DNA from: HyVt-337 sp964428895
GTDB lineage: Bacteria > Planctomycetota > Phycisphaerae > SM23-33
Assembly (NCBI GenBank): GCA_964428895.1
Contig: CAYRZU010000002.1
Location: 1-64,000, forward strand
DNA: 64,000 bases
Direction of reading: 5' to 3'
Numbering within the stretch: the stretch's first letter is position 1; the number at the start of each line of letters is the position of its first letter. The translations under genes were made by a program, and so were the position numbers. This document shows, in pieces, positions 9,002 to 16,352 of this stretch. Below the pieces are notes generated by a model. That model worked only from the letters and a program-made list of their open reading frames with translations. It was not told the origin of the DNA and searched no databases.

Positions 9002-10401
9002 GGGGTGGGCTCCTGCTTGAGCTTCGTTAACAACTGAACGATGCCGTCCTGGAGGATTTTCTCCACGCCCGGCTCGAGGGGCATGCCGCCGCCGCTGGTG
9101 GGGTTGCCGTAGGCTTCATAGCCGGCGCGGTCGCCCATCTCGTAGTCGGCGGCCGTGGCGACATACGGCCCGGCGAGGCAGTAACCCAGCGTAACGGTGT
9201 GGGCAAACGGTGAGGCCTCGTCGGCGAAGAGCTGGTAGTCGACGAACGTTTCGTACGGCAGGGACAGGATGACCAGGTCCGGCCCGATCGCCATGGCCGT
9301 CATGGGATAGGCCAGCGATTTCGGCAGCTTGTCCTCTTTGACCAGTTCCAGCCGCTTGGCGAGGCGCTCGTCGTCGGGATTGTCTTCGACGGCCTTTTTC
9401 AGTTCTTCTGCCGAGGGCGCCTGCTGGAACGGCAGCGTCAGCGTCAGCGATTCAGCGCGGATCGCCCCGGGCTTGACTCCCTCGAGATTGCCCCGCAGCA
9501 GGGCGTTGGCGAGCTTGGCGCCGGAGGCGTCGCAGGCTTCCGGCCCGCCGCGCAGGGGGAAGGCGTTGATGTTGGCCCCGCAGCCCTGGCCGAACATGAA
9601 CACCCCGCCGGTCTCGACCGTGCCGCCGTCACCCAGGAGCTTCTTCAATCGTGCGATCGCCGAGCCGGGGTAGTCGGAACTAACCACGTCCGTGAACTGT
9701 GTGATCACCGGGTGGGCGGCGTAGGTGAACAGCACCGCCACGCGGCCGGGGCGGGCGGTGGTGTTGATGGCGATCACGTCCGTCCAGGCCGCCACCGGCC
9801 CGGCGGGGTTGATGGCCATGGTGACCTTCCCGTCGTCTTGCATGAGGCGGCGATTGAAGCCGATCTGGATCGGCACGCGGTCGTAGCCGATCGCGGCCGG
9901 TTCGAGGGCGTCGTTGGCTTCAGTGGCCAGGTCGATGCAGGTCTTGACCAGCCAGTCGATGTAGCTCAGGCCGTCTTCCCATTTCTCCCCGTCGGCGGGC
10001 CCACCGGCGTTGTGGCTGTGGCTGCTGTTGATGGTCACGTTCTCGGCCGGGATGCCGGTGGCCTTTTCAATGCCCTCGCGTACCTGTGTCGTCGGGCCGA
10101 GGCCTAGAGCCCCCCAGTCCAGCGTGAGCACCACGATTCGGGTTGCCCCGTCCGAAAGGACCAGGGCCCGGGCGTACATGTCCTGATGTACCTTCTCGCG
10201 ATCACGCGTGCTGGTGATCCGGGCCTCCCGGGCCGCGGCCAAGAAAGCCGGCTTGGCCGGCTGCGTGGTCGGTTCCGCCGGCTGTGTGGTCGGCTGAGAC
10301 GCTTGCGTGGTTGGTTTGGGCGCCCGCGTCGCCGGTTCCTCAGCCAACGCCGACGTGACCAACGCAACGGCAATGATCAGACACAGGCATGTGCGCTTCA
10401 T
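8998..10401 (-). CDS. Neutral/alkaline ceramidase-like secreted hydrolase
   Basis: A 467-residue protein resembling the neutral/alkaline non-lysosomal ceramidase N-terminal domain (PF04734 type): RALVLSDGATRIVVLTLDWG, then NVTINSSHSHNAGG with an HxH pair expected to bind zinc, then FTYAAHPVITQ with another ligand histidine. A signal peptide (about residues 1-20) is followed by a Thr/Pro/Gln-rich linker containing heptads such as TTQASQP, TTQPAEP and TTQPAKP. In planctomycetes this family is common and its true substrate is often unproven; amide hydrolysis of ceramide is only the family precedent. The ATG is preceded by GGAGG at ideal spacing. It is the leading member of an operon with the sulfatase at 7412. 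A frameshifted paralogue sits at 44597. Confidence 0.8.
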   Translation of the reverse strand: MKRTCLCLIIAVALVTSALAEEPATRAPKPTTQASQPTTQPAEPTTQPAKPAFLAAAREARITSTRDREKVHQDMYARALVLSDGATRIVVLTLDWGALGLGPTTQVREGIEKATGIPAENVTINSSHSHNAGGPADGEKWEDGLSYIDWLVKTCIDLATEANDALEPAAIGYDRVPIQIGFNRRLMQDDGKVTMAINPAGPVAAWTDVIAINTTARPGRVAVLFTYAAHPVITQFTDVVSSDYPGSAIARLKKLLGDGGTVETGGVFMFGQGCGANINAFPLRGGPEACDASGAKLANALLRGNLEGVKPGAIRAESLTLTLPFQQAPSAEELKKAVEDNPDDERLAKRLELVKEDKLPKSLAYPMTAMAIGPDLVILSLPYETFVDYQLFADEASPFAHTVTLGYCLAGPYVATAADYEMGDRAGYEAYGNPTSGGGMPLEPGVEKILQDGIVQLLTKLKQEPTP

Positions 10402-10479
10402 GACGTCCTCCTGTGAGGGGTACTGAAGAACATTACGCTACCGGCACAACGTGCGACCGGTCAAGCCCGGCGGGCGGCC

Positions 10480-11763
10480 TCACCAGTTGCCTTCCTGGCT
10501 CTTCATCCGGAAGACGTCCAAGCTCGCGCACCACACCTGCTTGGGCTTCGACGCAAACTCCAGTTCGATCACCGGGATGCCCGCGATCTTGTCCGGGCAG
10601 GTCTTGGGCAGGTCCTTCAGCAGAATGTGCGGGCCTTTCTGCTCGAACTTGACCGGCTTGCCGGTATCCAGGTAGCGGGCGCTCTTGAGCTTGCTCGTTA
10701 GGCCGCCGATGCCGATCGCGGGCGCCGCCCAGTAGCGACACCAGAAGTAGACCTTCTTGCCTCGGGCCGAAAAGTCGCCGCAGCCCGAGGCCGTCCACTG
10801 CGCCCGGTCGCGCGGGCCGTAGACGGCCTTGCCGTAACGGGCGAGCCACTTGCCCACCGTCTTGAGAGGCCCGACCGATTCGGGCGGCACGTTGCCTTCG
10901 GGATCGGGTCCGATGTTCAGCAGCAGATTGCCCTGCCCCGCACAGGCGATGTTGAGCATCTTGAGGATGTCGCGAGGCGTGTGAGCATCCACCGCGGCCG
11001 ACGGCATGTAGCCCCACGACGTGTGGTTGAAGGTCATGCACGCTTCCCAGGCGCGGCCTTCACCCTCGGGGGCTACGCGACCTTCCGGCGTGGTGAAGTC
11101 TTCATCCAGTTGTGAGCGATCGTTGATCAGAATGTGCGGTTGCAGGTGGCGGGCCATCTGATTCAGCGCCAACGAGTCCCAGCCCTCCGGATGCACGAAC
11201 GGGCGGGAGATGTCGTACCACAGGATATCGATTGTCCCGTAGTTGCTCATCAGTTCCCGCACACAGCCGTGCGTGAAGTCCAGGAACCGCCGCCGGGCCT
11301 CGGGGTCGAAGCCGCTGCGAGCGCCGTCCGGGTGGCGCCAATCCATCAGCGAGTAATAAAAGCCCACCTTCAGCCCGAACTCGCGGCAGGCGTCGACATA
11401 CTCAGCCACCAGGTCTCGGCCGGGGCCGCGGTTCACGGCGTTGTAGTCGGTCTGCTTCGTATCCCACAGGCAGAAGCCCTCGTGGTGCTTGGTGGTCAGC
11501 ACCATGTACTTCATGCCGGCGTCACGGGCGAGCCTCGCCCACTTCCGCGGCGTGCCGCGGCGGGGCTTCCATTGGTCGGCCAGTTGGTCGTACTCGTCAG
11601 CCGGAATCGCCTCGAAGCCCTGGGCCCATTCGTTGCGCCCCAGAATCGAATACGTTCCCCAGTGAACGAACATGCCGTAGCGGGCATCGGACCACCACTT
11701 CATTCGCTTGGGGCGGGTCCGGTCGACTTCGTTGGTGTACTCTCTCCACGGCTTGAGCTTCAC
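10480..11763 (-). CDS. GH29 alpha-L-fucosidase, cytoplasmic
   Basis: Residues 27-36 (ARYGMFVHWG), 91-97 (TKHHEGF) and YGTIDILWYD near 175-184 are the GH29 signature; Asp184 corresponds to the catalytic nucleophile in the LWFD motif of this family. The enzyme hydrolyses terminal alpha-L-fucose by a retaining mechanism. I choose a GTG start at 11763 because GAAAGGAA lies 7 bases upstream and translation then begins directly with the conserved region (VKLKPWREYTNEV); a longer ATG start at 11850 adds 29 unsupported residues and would begin inside the promoter at 11823-11850. No signal peptide. The gene is divergent from the ATPase gene at 12005 and precedes the ceramidase/sulfatase operon by 78 bases. 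Confidence 0.88.
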   Translation of the reverse strand: MKLKPWREYTNEVDRTRPKRMKWWSDARYGMFVHWGTYSILGRNEWAQGFEAIPADEYDQLADQWKPRRGTPRKWARLARDAGMKYMVLTTKHHEGFCLWDTKQTDYNAVNRGPGRDLVAEYVDACREFGLKVGFYYSLMDWRHPDGARSGFDPEARRRFLDFTHGCVRELMSNYGTIDILWYDISRPFVHPEGWDSLALNQMARHLQPHILINDRSQLDEDFTTPEGRVAPEGEGRAWEACMTFNHTSWGYMPSAAVDAHTPRDILKMLNIACAGQGNLLLNIGPDPEGNVPPESVGPLKTVGKWLARYGKAVYGPRDRAQWTASGCGDFSARGKKVYFWCRYWAAPAIGIGGLTSKLKSARYLDTGKPVKFEQKGPHILLKDLPKTCPDKIAGIPVIELEFASKPKQVWCASLDVFRMKSQEGNW

Positions 11764-11822
11764 GGTGGCGTTCCTTTCAGGGAATGCAGGCTGTTGGCCT
11801 GCGACCAAAGCGGCATGCGTGC

Positions 11823-11850
11823 AGTCTAGCATCGACCTCGGCACCGTCAA
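11823..11850 (-). promoter_or_regulatory. Promoter for the GH29 fucosidase gene
   Basis: On the minus strand TTGACG (plus-strand 11845-11850) and TAGACT (11823-11828) are 16 bases apart, and TGC before the -10 makes it an extended -10. The leader to the GTG start is about 55 bases and contains a small GCAGGC/GCCTGC hairpin. Confidence 0.55.
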
Positions 11851-11887
11851 CGGCCGAGCGACCCCAGTTGAATGGGGACTTGTTGGA

Positions 11888-11906
11888 AATGGGAACTACC
11901 CCGATT
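11888..11906 (+). repeat. Degenerate short repeat, copy 1
   Basis: AATGGGAACTACCCCGATT. It aligns with the copies at 13892, 15134 and 16299 (shared pattern AA-GG-TAC ... TCCC-GAT). It lies just upstream of the ATPase gene, and copy 2 lies after the partner gene. Confidence 0.4.
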
Positions 11907-12004
11907 GGTTCTGCAGGGGGAAAGTGGTAAGGTCTTGGCAAAGAGCAGAAGATGCTATTGCCACGCTATGGAACAGGTATTGTGTCCCTCGATAGGTGAG
12001 AAGC

Positions 12005-13186
12005 ATGAAAACGCTAAACGTACGCTCGTTCGGCCCGATCACAAAGGGCACCGTTGAGTTTGGTGATCTAACGGTATTTGTCGGGCCACAGGCCAGCGGC
12101 AAGAGTCTGCTGGCACAACTGTTCAAGGCCCTCGCGGATCCGGGATTCATCCGAAAGGAGCTGAGGCACCATGGCTTCGATTGGTTGCACGGGGGCGATC
12201 GTGTAGCGGATTACCTGTCGCTCTACTTCGGCGGCGGGATGCAATCCATCTGGTCGAAGAAGACGAAAGTCTTCGTCGACGGCAAGACCGTAGACATCCA
12301 GAAGCGAGTCATTACCCCGCCGCCGCGTGTTCACACGAACGAATCGGTCTTTCTCATCCCTGCTCAGCGTGTACTGATTCTCCAGGACGGGTGGCCACGG
12401 CACTTTATGAGTTTTCAAGCGGGTGACCCCTTCTGCATGCGGAACTTCAGCGAGGCCCTACGCCGCCTGATGGATCAGGGCTTGGGAACGGGCAAAGCCA
12501 TCTTTCCGCAAGTGGGGCGGCTGAAGCAGGGCATCCGCGATCTGTTGGACAAGAGCGTGTATGTCGGGGGGAGGCTGATGCTTGAGAAAGACGCACAACG
12601 ACGAAGGGTCGTGCTTGTCCCCGAAGAAGGAGCGAAATCGCTGCCATATAGCGCATGGTCTGCCGGACAGCGAGAGTTTACACCGTTGCTGCTTGGGATC
12701 TACTGGCTAATGCCTGGGTCAAAGGCATCGAAGAAGTCCGACGTTGATACTGTGGTGATTGAGGAACCAGAGATGGGGTTGCACCCTCAAGCGATTCTCT
12801 CGTTTTGTCTAGTGATGCTTGAGTTGCTGCATCGTGGCTACAAGGTTATCGTTTCCACGCATTCACCGGTTGTTCTGGATGTGGTGTGGGCATTGCGGGA
12901 ACTCAAAGGCGTCGAGGAGCGTCATGCTATCCGTGCGTTGAAGGATATCTTCCGCATCGAACGACTGAGCCCACAGATTCGCGAGATTCTGATTTCGGCA
13001 CTCAACGTACGAGACAGGACGTACTATTTTGATCGTGGCGACAAAGGGGTAGTGATTCGCGACATTTCCTCCCTCGATCCTGGCGACGAAGATATTGCCG
13101 TGGCGGGCTGGGGCGGGCTGAGTGGGTTCTCTGGGGACATAGCGGACATCGTTGGGGATGCCCTGGTCGAAGGGGGCGTCGCTTGA
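12005..13186 (+). CDS. AAA/ABC-class ATPase, first gene of a putative two-gene defence module
   Basis: A 393-residue P-loop ATPase of the OLD/RecF-like class often found in defence systems. Walker A is GPQASGKS (27-34); a signature-like SAWSAGQREF lies at 217-226; Walker B is VDTVVIEEPEMGLHPQ (about 247-262) with catalytic Glu253/254; the switch is STHSP (284-288). No TOPRIM or nuclease domain is visible in the rest. The ATG at 12005 follows GGTGAG by 4 bases; an upstream GTG at 11996 is less likely. The stop overlaps the next ATG by one base (TGATG), so the two proteins are probably made together. Codon use appears richer in A/T at third positions than in the neighbours, consistent with transfer. 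The function is inferred, not known. Confidence 0.8.
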   Translation: MKTLNVRSFGPITKGTVEFGDLTVFVGPQASGKSLLAQLFKALADPGFIRKELRHHGFDWLHGGDRVADYLSLYFGGGMQSIWSKKTKVFVDGKTVDIQKRVITPPPRVHTNESVFLIPAQRVLILQDGWPRHFMSFQAGDPFCMRNFSEALRRLMDQGLGTGKAIFPQVGRLKQGIRDLLDKSVYVGGRLMLEKDAQRRRVVLVPEEGAKSLPYSAWSAGQREFTPLLLGIYWLMPGSKASKKSDVDTVVIEEPEMGLHPQAILSFCLVMLELLHRGYKVIVSTHSPVVLDVVWALRELKGVEERHAIRALKDIFRIERLSPQIREILISALNVRDRTYYFDRGDKGVVIRDISSLDPGDEDIAVAGWGGLSGFSGDIADIVGDALVEGGVA

Positions 13187-13680
13187 TGGCTGCATCAAAG
13201 ACTCCCAAGCAGTCCACCAGAAAGTTCAAGACCGTTATCGAGACAATTCAGGTCCTTCGGTATCGGGGGGGGCTATTAGCAATCCCTAAGAAGGAGGGAC
13301 GTGGTCGGATCTCTGCGAAAATCCCTTCTCATCTGCTTGGGAGCGTGAATATCGACAAGGACTGCGCGAAAGATGAGCCGCAGGCAAATCGGTGGGACTT
13401 CGCCATTGGATATCATCGTAGTGCAGGGCCATTTGTCTACTTTGTTGAGGTCCACTCCGCGACGACGAGTGAGGTGTCATGCATAGAGAAGAAGCTTGCT
13501 TGGTTGGAGGAGTATCTGCGCCGTGACTCCTGCGCGTCGCTCTCCAAGCTCCCACGGGAACTCCACTGGGTGGCTAGCAGGAATGTCAAGATTCCCAAGA
13601 ACACCCCCCAATATCGCCGGCTCCCTTTTCTCCGAAAGAGGGGATTGAACGGGCCAGTCGAGCGATTGAAGCTGACATGA
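13186..13680 (+). CDS. Small nuclease-like partner of the ATPase (164 aa), unrecognised family
   Basis: I do not recognise a named family. After a basic N-terminus (MAASKTPKQSTRKFK), the core has two features spaced like a PD-(D/E)xK fold: Asp71 in RWDFAIG and, after a 16-residue gap, Glu88-Val-His90 in VYFVEVHSATT, followed by an amphipathic helix (EKKLAWLEEYL). The usual lysine would be a histidine here. The C-terminus is basic and ends in a beta-like segment. It is translationally coupled to the ATPase (ATG at 13186 inside TGATG), which suggests an effector controlled by the ATPase. It could instead be a structural adaptor. No signal peptide or membrane segment. Confidence 0.7.
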   Translation: MAASKTPKQSTRKFKTVIETIQVLRYRGGLLAIPKKEGRGRISAKIPSHLLGSVNIDKDCAKDEPQANRWDFAIGYHRSAGPFVYFVEVHSATTSEVSCIEKKLAWLEEYLRRDSCASLSKLPRELHWVASRNVKIPKNTPQYRRLPFLRKRGLNGPVERLKLT

Positions 13681-13860
13681 CTCCCCACGGGGGGGATGAA
13701 CCTGGATGAAGCGGGACACCTGGGGCGCGCGGGAGCCATGCGGCGCGTCTTCATCCCTGGTGTAGCCCCCCCCGGGGGCCAGGGGACAGGCAGTCCCAAA
13801 GGCCGGTCTGTTGTTGCCGTTTAGCCCAACGGGCTGACGAATCTCAGCCTTTCAGGCTGA
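13681..13860. other. Structured intergenic region with inverted repeats and two tandem hairpins
   Basis: GGATGAAG (13704-13711) is complementary to CTTCATCC (13749-13756), and ACACC (13716-13720) to GGTGT (13759-13763), an interleaved order that could form a pseudoknot. G and C tracts flank them. Two perfect small hairpins follow: AGCCC-aac-GGGCT (13823-13835) and TCAGCCT-ttc-AGGCTGA (13844-13860). They may terminate the ATPase operon or be a dispersed palindromic element. Confidence 0.4.
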
Positions 13861-13891
13861 ATAGATGGCCCGGCTGGAAGAACGGGCTGAA

Positions 13892-13914
13892 AATGGGTAC
13901 TCTGTCCCCCGATC
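13892..13914 (+). repeat. Degenerate short repeat, copy 2
   Basis: The core AATGGGTACTCTGTCCCC is followed by CGATC. It lies directly upstream of the URO-D-like gene and after the nuclease-like gene; see copies at 11888, 15134 and 16299. Confidence 0.4.
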
Positions 13915-13948
13915 CGATTCCCGAAAACCAGAAAGGCGTACCACCCCC

Positions 13949-15097
13949 ATGGCCCTGGACACAAATCCCGTCGCGCCGCGCAGCGGCATCAAGAGTCGTC
14001 AATTCAAGGTCTTCACCTATCAAGAGGTCGATCGCGTCCCCGACATCGAGTTCGGCTATTGGCCTCAGACCATCCGCCGCTGGCTCGCGGAGGGCATGGA
14101 CCTGGAGATGACCCCCGAGGAGACCAACAACGCCTTCAACGCCAAGGTCGACGCCTACATGGGCTTCGACGACGACGAGTTCTGCCACGGCATCGGCCTA
14201 CACACGGGCATGGACCCGACCTTTGAGCACGAGATTATCGAACAGAAGGAAGGCTCGGTCATCCAGCGCGACGCCGGCGGCGTGATCGCCGAATGCTTTG
14301 ACGGCAGCACCGACGAAAGCTCCATCCCGCACTACATCAAGTTTCCGGTCGAGACTCCCGACGACTGGGCCGAAATGAAGTTCCGTTACGATGCGGCCGC
14401 CTCTTGTCGCGCCGTCTCGCAAGAGACCATCGACACCGCTCGCGCCAAAGCCGCCCAGGGCTGCTACAACAGCGTCTTCTTCTGCGGCCCGTACGCCTTC
14501 CTCCGCGGGCTGATGGGCTTCATGAACGTCTCCACGGCCTTCTACGAATTCCCCGACATGATCCGCGACATGCTCGATACCTGGACCACCCTCTGCGCTA
14601 GCCAGATCGAAGCTTTGGGCGAGACCCCGATCGACCACGTCAACTGGTGGGAAGACATGGCCAGCAAGAACGGGCCCTTCGTCAGCCCCGACATGTTCCG
14701 CGAGTTCATCCAGCCGAGCTATCACGACATCATGATGGCCGCCAAGACTCGCGGCGCCTGCATCTCCATGGTCGATTGCGACGGCGACCCGCACGACATC
14801 GTCGCCAACTGGATGGAAGAAGGGGTGAACATCATGTTCCCGCTGGAAGTCGCCGCCGGCGTGGACGCCTACGCCTGGCGCGAAGAGTTCGGCAAGGAGC
14901 TGCTCATCCGCGGCGCCGTGGCCAAAGTGCCCCTGGTCGAGGGCGGTTCAGCCATCGACGCCGAAATGGAACGCCTCAAGCCCCTGCTCGACCAGGGCGG
15001 GTTCATCCCCCACCTCGATCACCTCGTGCCCCCGGATATTTCCTACGACAACTACCGCTACTACCTCGACGCGAAGCGGAAGTTGATTGGAAAGTAG
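13949..15097 (+). CDS. Uroporphyrinogen-decarboxylase-like (URO-D/methyltransferase) family protein
   Basis: A 382-residue TIM-barrel protein of the URO-D superfamily, which includes UroD and cobalamin-dependent methyltransferases such as MtaA. Visible family features are FFCGPYAFLRGLMGF, NWWEDMASKNGPFVSP, a metal-binding-like segment MVDCDGDPHDIV, and GGFIPHLDHLVPPDISYDNY at the C-terminus, as in the planctomycete subgroup. It lacks the heme-pathway context expected for a true UroD. Methyl transfer, for example from methylated sugars, is only a hypothesis. The start at 13949 is chosen because GAAAGG lies 12 bases upstream and the conserved region begins soon after; the frame is open further 5'. 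A second, diverged family member is at 57057. Confidence 0.8.
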   Translation: MALDTNPVAPRSGIKSRQFKVFTYQEVDRVPDIEFGYWPQTIRRWLAEGMDLEMTPEETNNAFNAKVDAYMGFDDDEFCHGIGLHTGMDPTFEHEIIEQKEGSVIQRDAGGVIAECFDGSTDESSIPHYIKFPVETPDDWAEMKFRYDAAASCRAVSQETIDTARAKAAQGCYNSVFFCGPYAFLRGLMGFMNVSTAFYEFPDMIRDMLDTWTTLCASQIEALGETPIDHVNWWEDMASKNGPFVSPDMFREFIQPSYHDIMMAAKTRGACISMVDCDGDPHDIVANWMEEGVNIMFPLEVAAGVDAYAWREEFGKELLIRGAVAKVPLVEGGSAIDAEMERLKPLLDQGGFIPHLDHLVPPDISYDNYRYYLDAKRKLIGK

Positions 15098-15133
15098 GCT
15101 TCCGTATGAAACGGGAGGGTTGCTAGTACTCGC

Positions 15134-15149
15134 AACGGTAACCGTCCCG
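15134..15149 (+). repeat. Degenerate short repeat, copy 3 (16-bp direct repeat with copy 4)
   Basis: AACGGTAACCGTCCCG is identical to 16299-16314; the two bracket the HEPN gene. The core ACGGT-A-ACCGT is itself an inverted repeat. Here it also forms the 3' arm of a larger hairpin (AAACGGGA ... TCCCGTTT). Confidence 0.65.
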
Positions 15150-15164
15150 TTTTGCCCATAAGGC

Positions 15165-16223
15165 TCATGACGGAGTTGGGGAGTCAGCCTCGAGCGATTG
15201 AGACAGGAAGCGATCTCTGTTCATGAGCAGGAATGCCTTGAAGCACGTCTTTGCGATCTTCAGCATGTTCTGGAACTCGATTGAGCCAATCGTTGAGGCA
15301 TGAGCACGATCAAAGTCATTCTGATCCTCAATATACGGCTTTCTCGATCCCTCGTTCGGAAGCAGTCCCCCCTGATGAGCTAGAGTTGATCGCAAGGTAT
15401 AGATTTCATCCTTCTTCTTCTTGGGCACCTCAAAGCAATACTTATCGAGAAGGTCTCTGAACTTTCTGCGCACCGCGTACATGGGCTGCCCGCACGTGGT
15501 GCAGTTCTTGCCCTCTCCATCTAGGTGCTCAATGTGGACCAACGCCTCGATCGCCGTGATCATTAGCAGGAAGGATACACTGATCTCTGAGTCCATCAGC
15601 CCTATCGCCTTCGACAGCACGTCACATGCATTCAGGTAGAGACCTTTCAGATCCGAATCTGGGGCAGTGAGGTAGATCTCAAAGAGCTGAGCCGTTGGAA
15701 TGCCGGTTCTGTCCCCTGTCGATTGATCCATCATCTCTAGCGCCACAGGATCTATGAGGTCATAGCCCTCGGAGGGCAGTATTGGGCCTACCTCCGTCTC
15801 ATACGCATGATTATACCCCTCCTGACCATATTCCGCCGAGCGACTCAAGTCAGTCAGGCTCGTGAACCACGATTGCCTAACGCCATAAGCCAGGAAGAAC
15901 TCCGGAGAAATGGCGTTCAATAGTGCCAACACTTCTCGGGACCTTTCGTATGCAATCCAAAGATTTGCACTCCAATCAGGGACAGGCACAACAACGTGTT
16001 CGTCGAAGTTTGGCTTCTCAGCCAAGTGATAGCTGAATTCCCTGACCGCCCGGACTCCAGATCGCTCCTCATATGAGATGTCGAGAAACATCGGGTGGTG
16101 GCCAATCTCTGCAGGAGGGAGGGGGAAGTCTAATGGGCAGTTCGCTATGCGGAAGTGCGGCGGGCACTCGAGAAGCACGTCGCGTTTTTCCCGGGTGAAT
16201 ACTATGTATCGCCTTGTCTTCAT
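15165..16223 (-). CDS. HEPN-domain protein with CxxC motif (Apea-like)
   Basis: A 352-residue protein. The C-terminal third has the HEPN pattern: helix FLLMITAIEALVH (219-231), a CTTC zinc-ribbon-like pair (241-244), helix RRKFRDLLDKYC, and then LRSTLAHQGG with the R-x4-H motif (Arg278, His283) that forms the RNase site in HEPN toxins and in Apea-type antiphage proteins. The N-terminal 200 residues are not recognised. No signal peptide. The ATG at 16223 has AGGAG 9 bases upstream; another ATG at 16229 is too close to it. The gene stands alone and is flanked by a 16-bp direct repeat. Base composition appears less GC-rich than in the neighbours. RNA cleavage during phage infection is an inference. 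Confidence 0.75.
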   Translation of the reverse strand: MKTRRYIVFTREKRDVLLECPPHFRIANCPLDFPLPPAEIGHHPMFLDISYEERSGVRAVREFSYHLAEKPNFDEHVVVPVPDWSANLWIAYERSREVLALLNAISPEFFLAYGVRQSWFTSLTDLSRSAEYGQEGYNHAYETEVGPILPSEGYDLIDPVALEMMDQSTGDRTGIPTAQLFEIYLTAPDSDLKGLYLNACDVLSKAIGLMDSEISVSFLLMITAIEALVHIEHLDGEGKNCTTCGQPMYAVRRKFRDLLDKYCFEVPKKKKDEIYTLRSTLAHQGGLLPNEGSRKPYIEDQNDFDRAHASTIGSIEFQNMLKIAKTCFKAFLLMNRDRFLSQSLEADSPTPS

Positions 16224-16298
16224 CGGCATGGTCTCCTGGCGGATAATTGCTAACCCGTAGGGAACAAAGCGGAACGGTTGCCTCTTGTGGCTTCCATG

Positions 16299-16314
16299 AA
16301 CGGTAACCGTCCCG
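16299..16314 (+). repeat. Degenerate short repeat, copy 4
   Basis: AACGGTAACCGTCCCG, identical to 15134-15149. Similarity extends leftward (GGCTTCC, ATGAA) in both copies, with an insertion in copy 3. Confidence 0.65.
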
Positions 16315-16352
16315 ATTAGCCGCGGCCGCACGATCTGGCCACGGTGCAGTAG

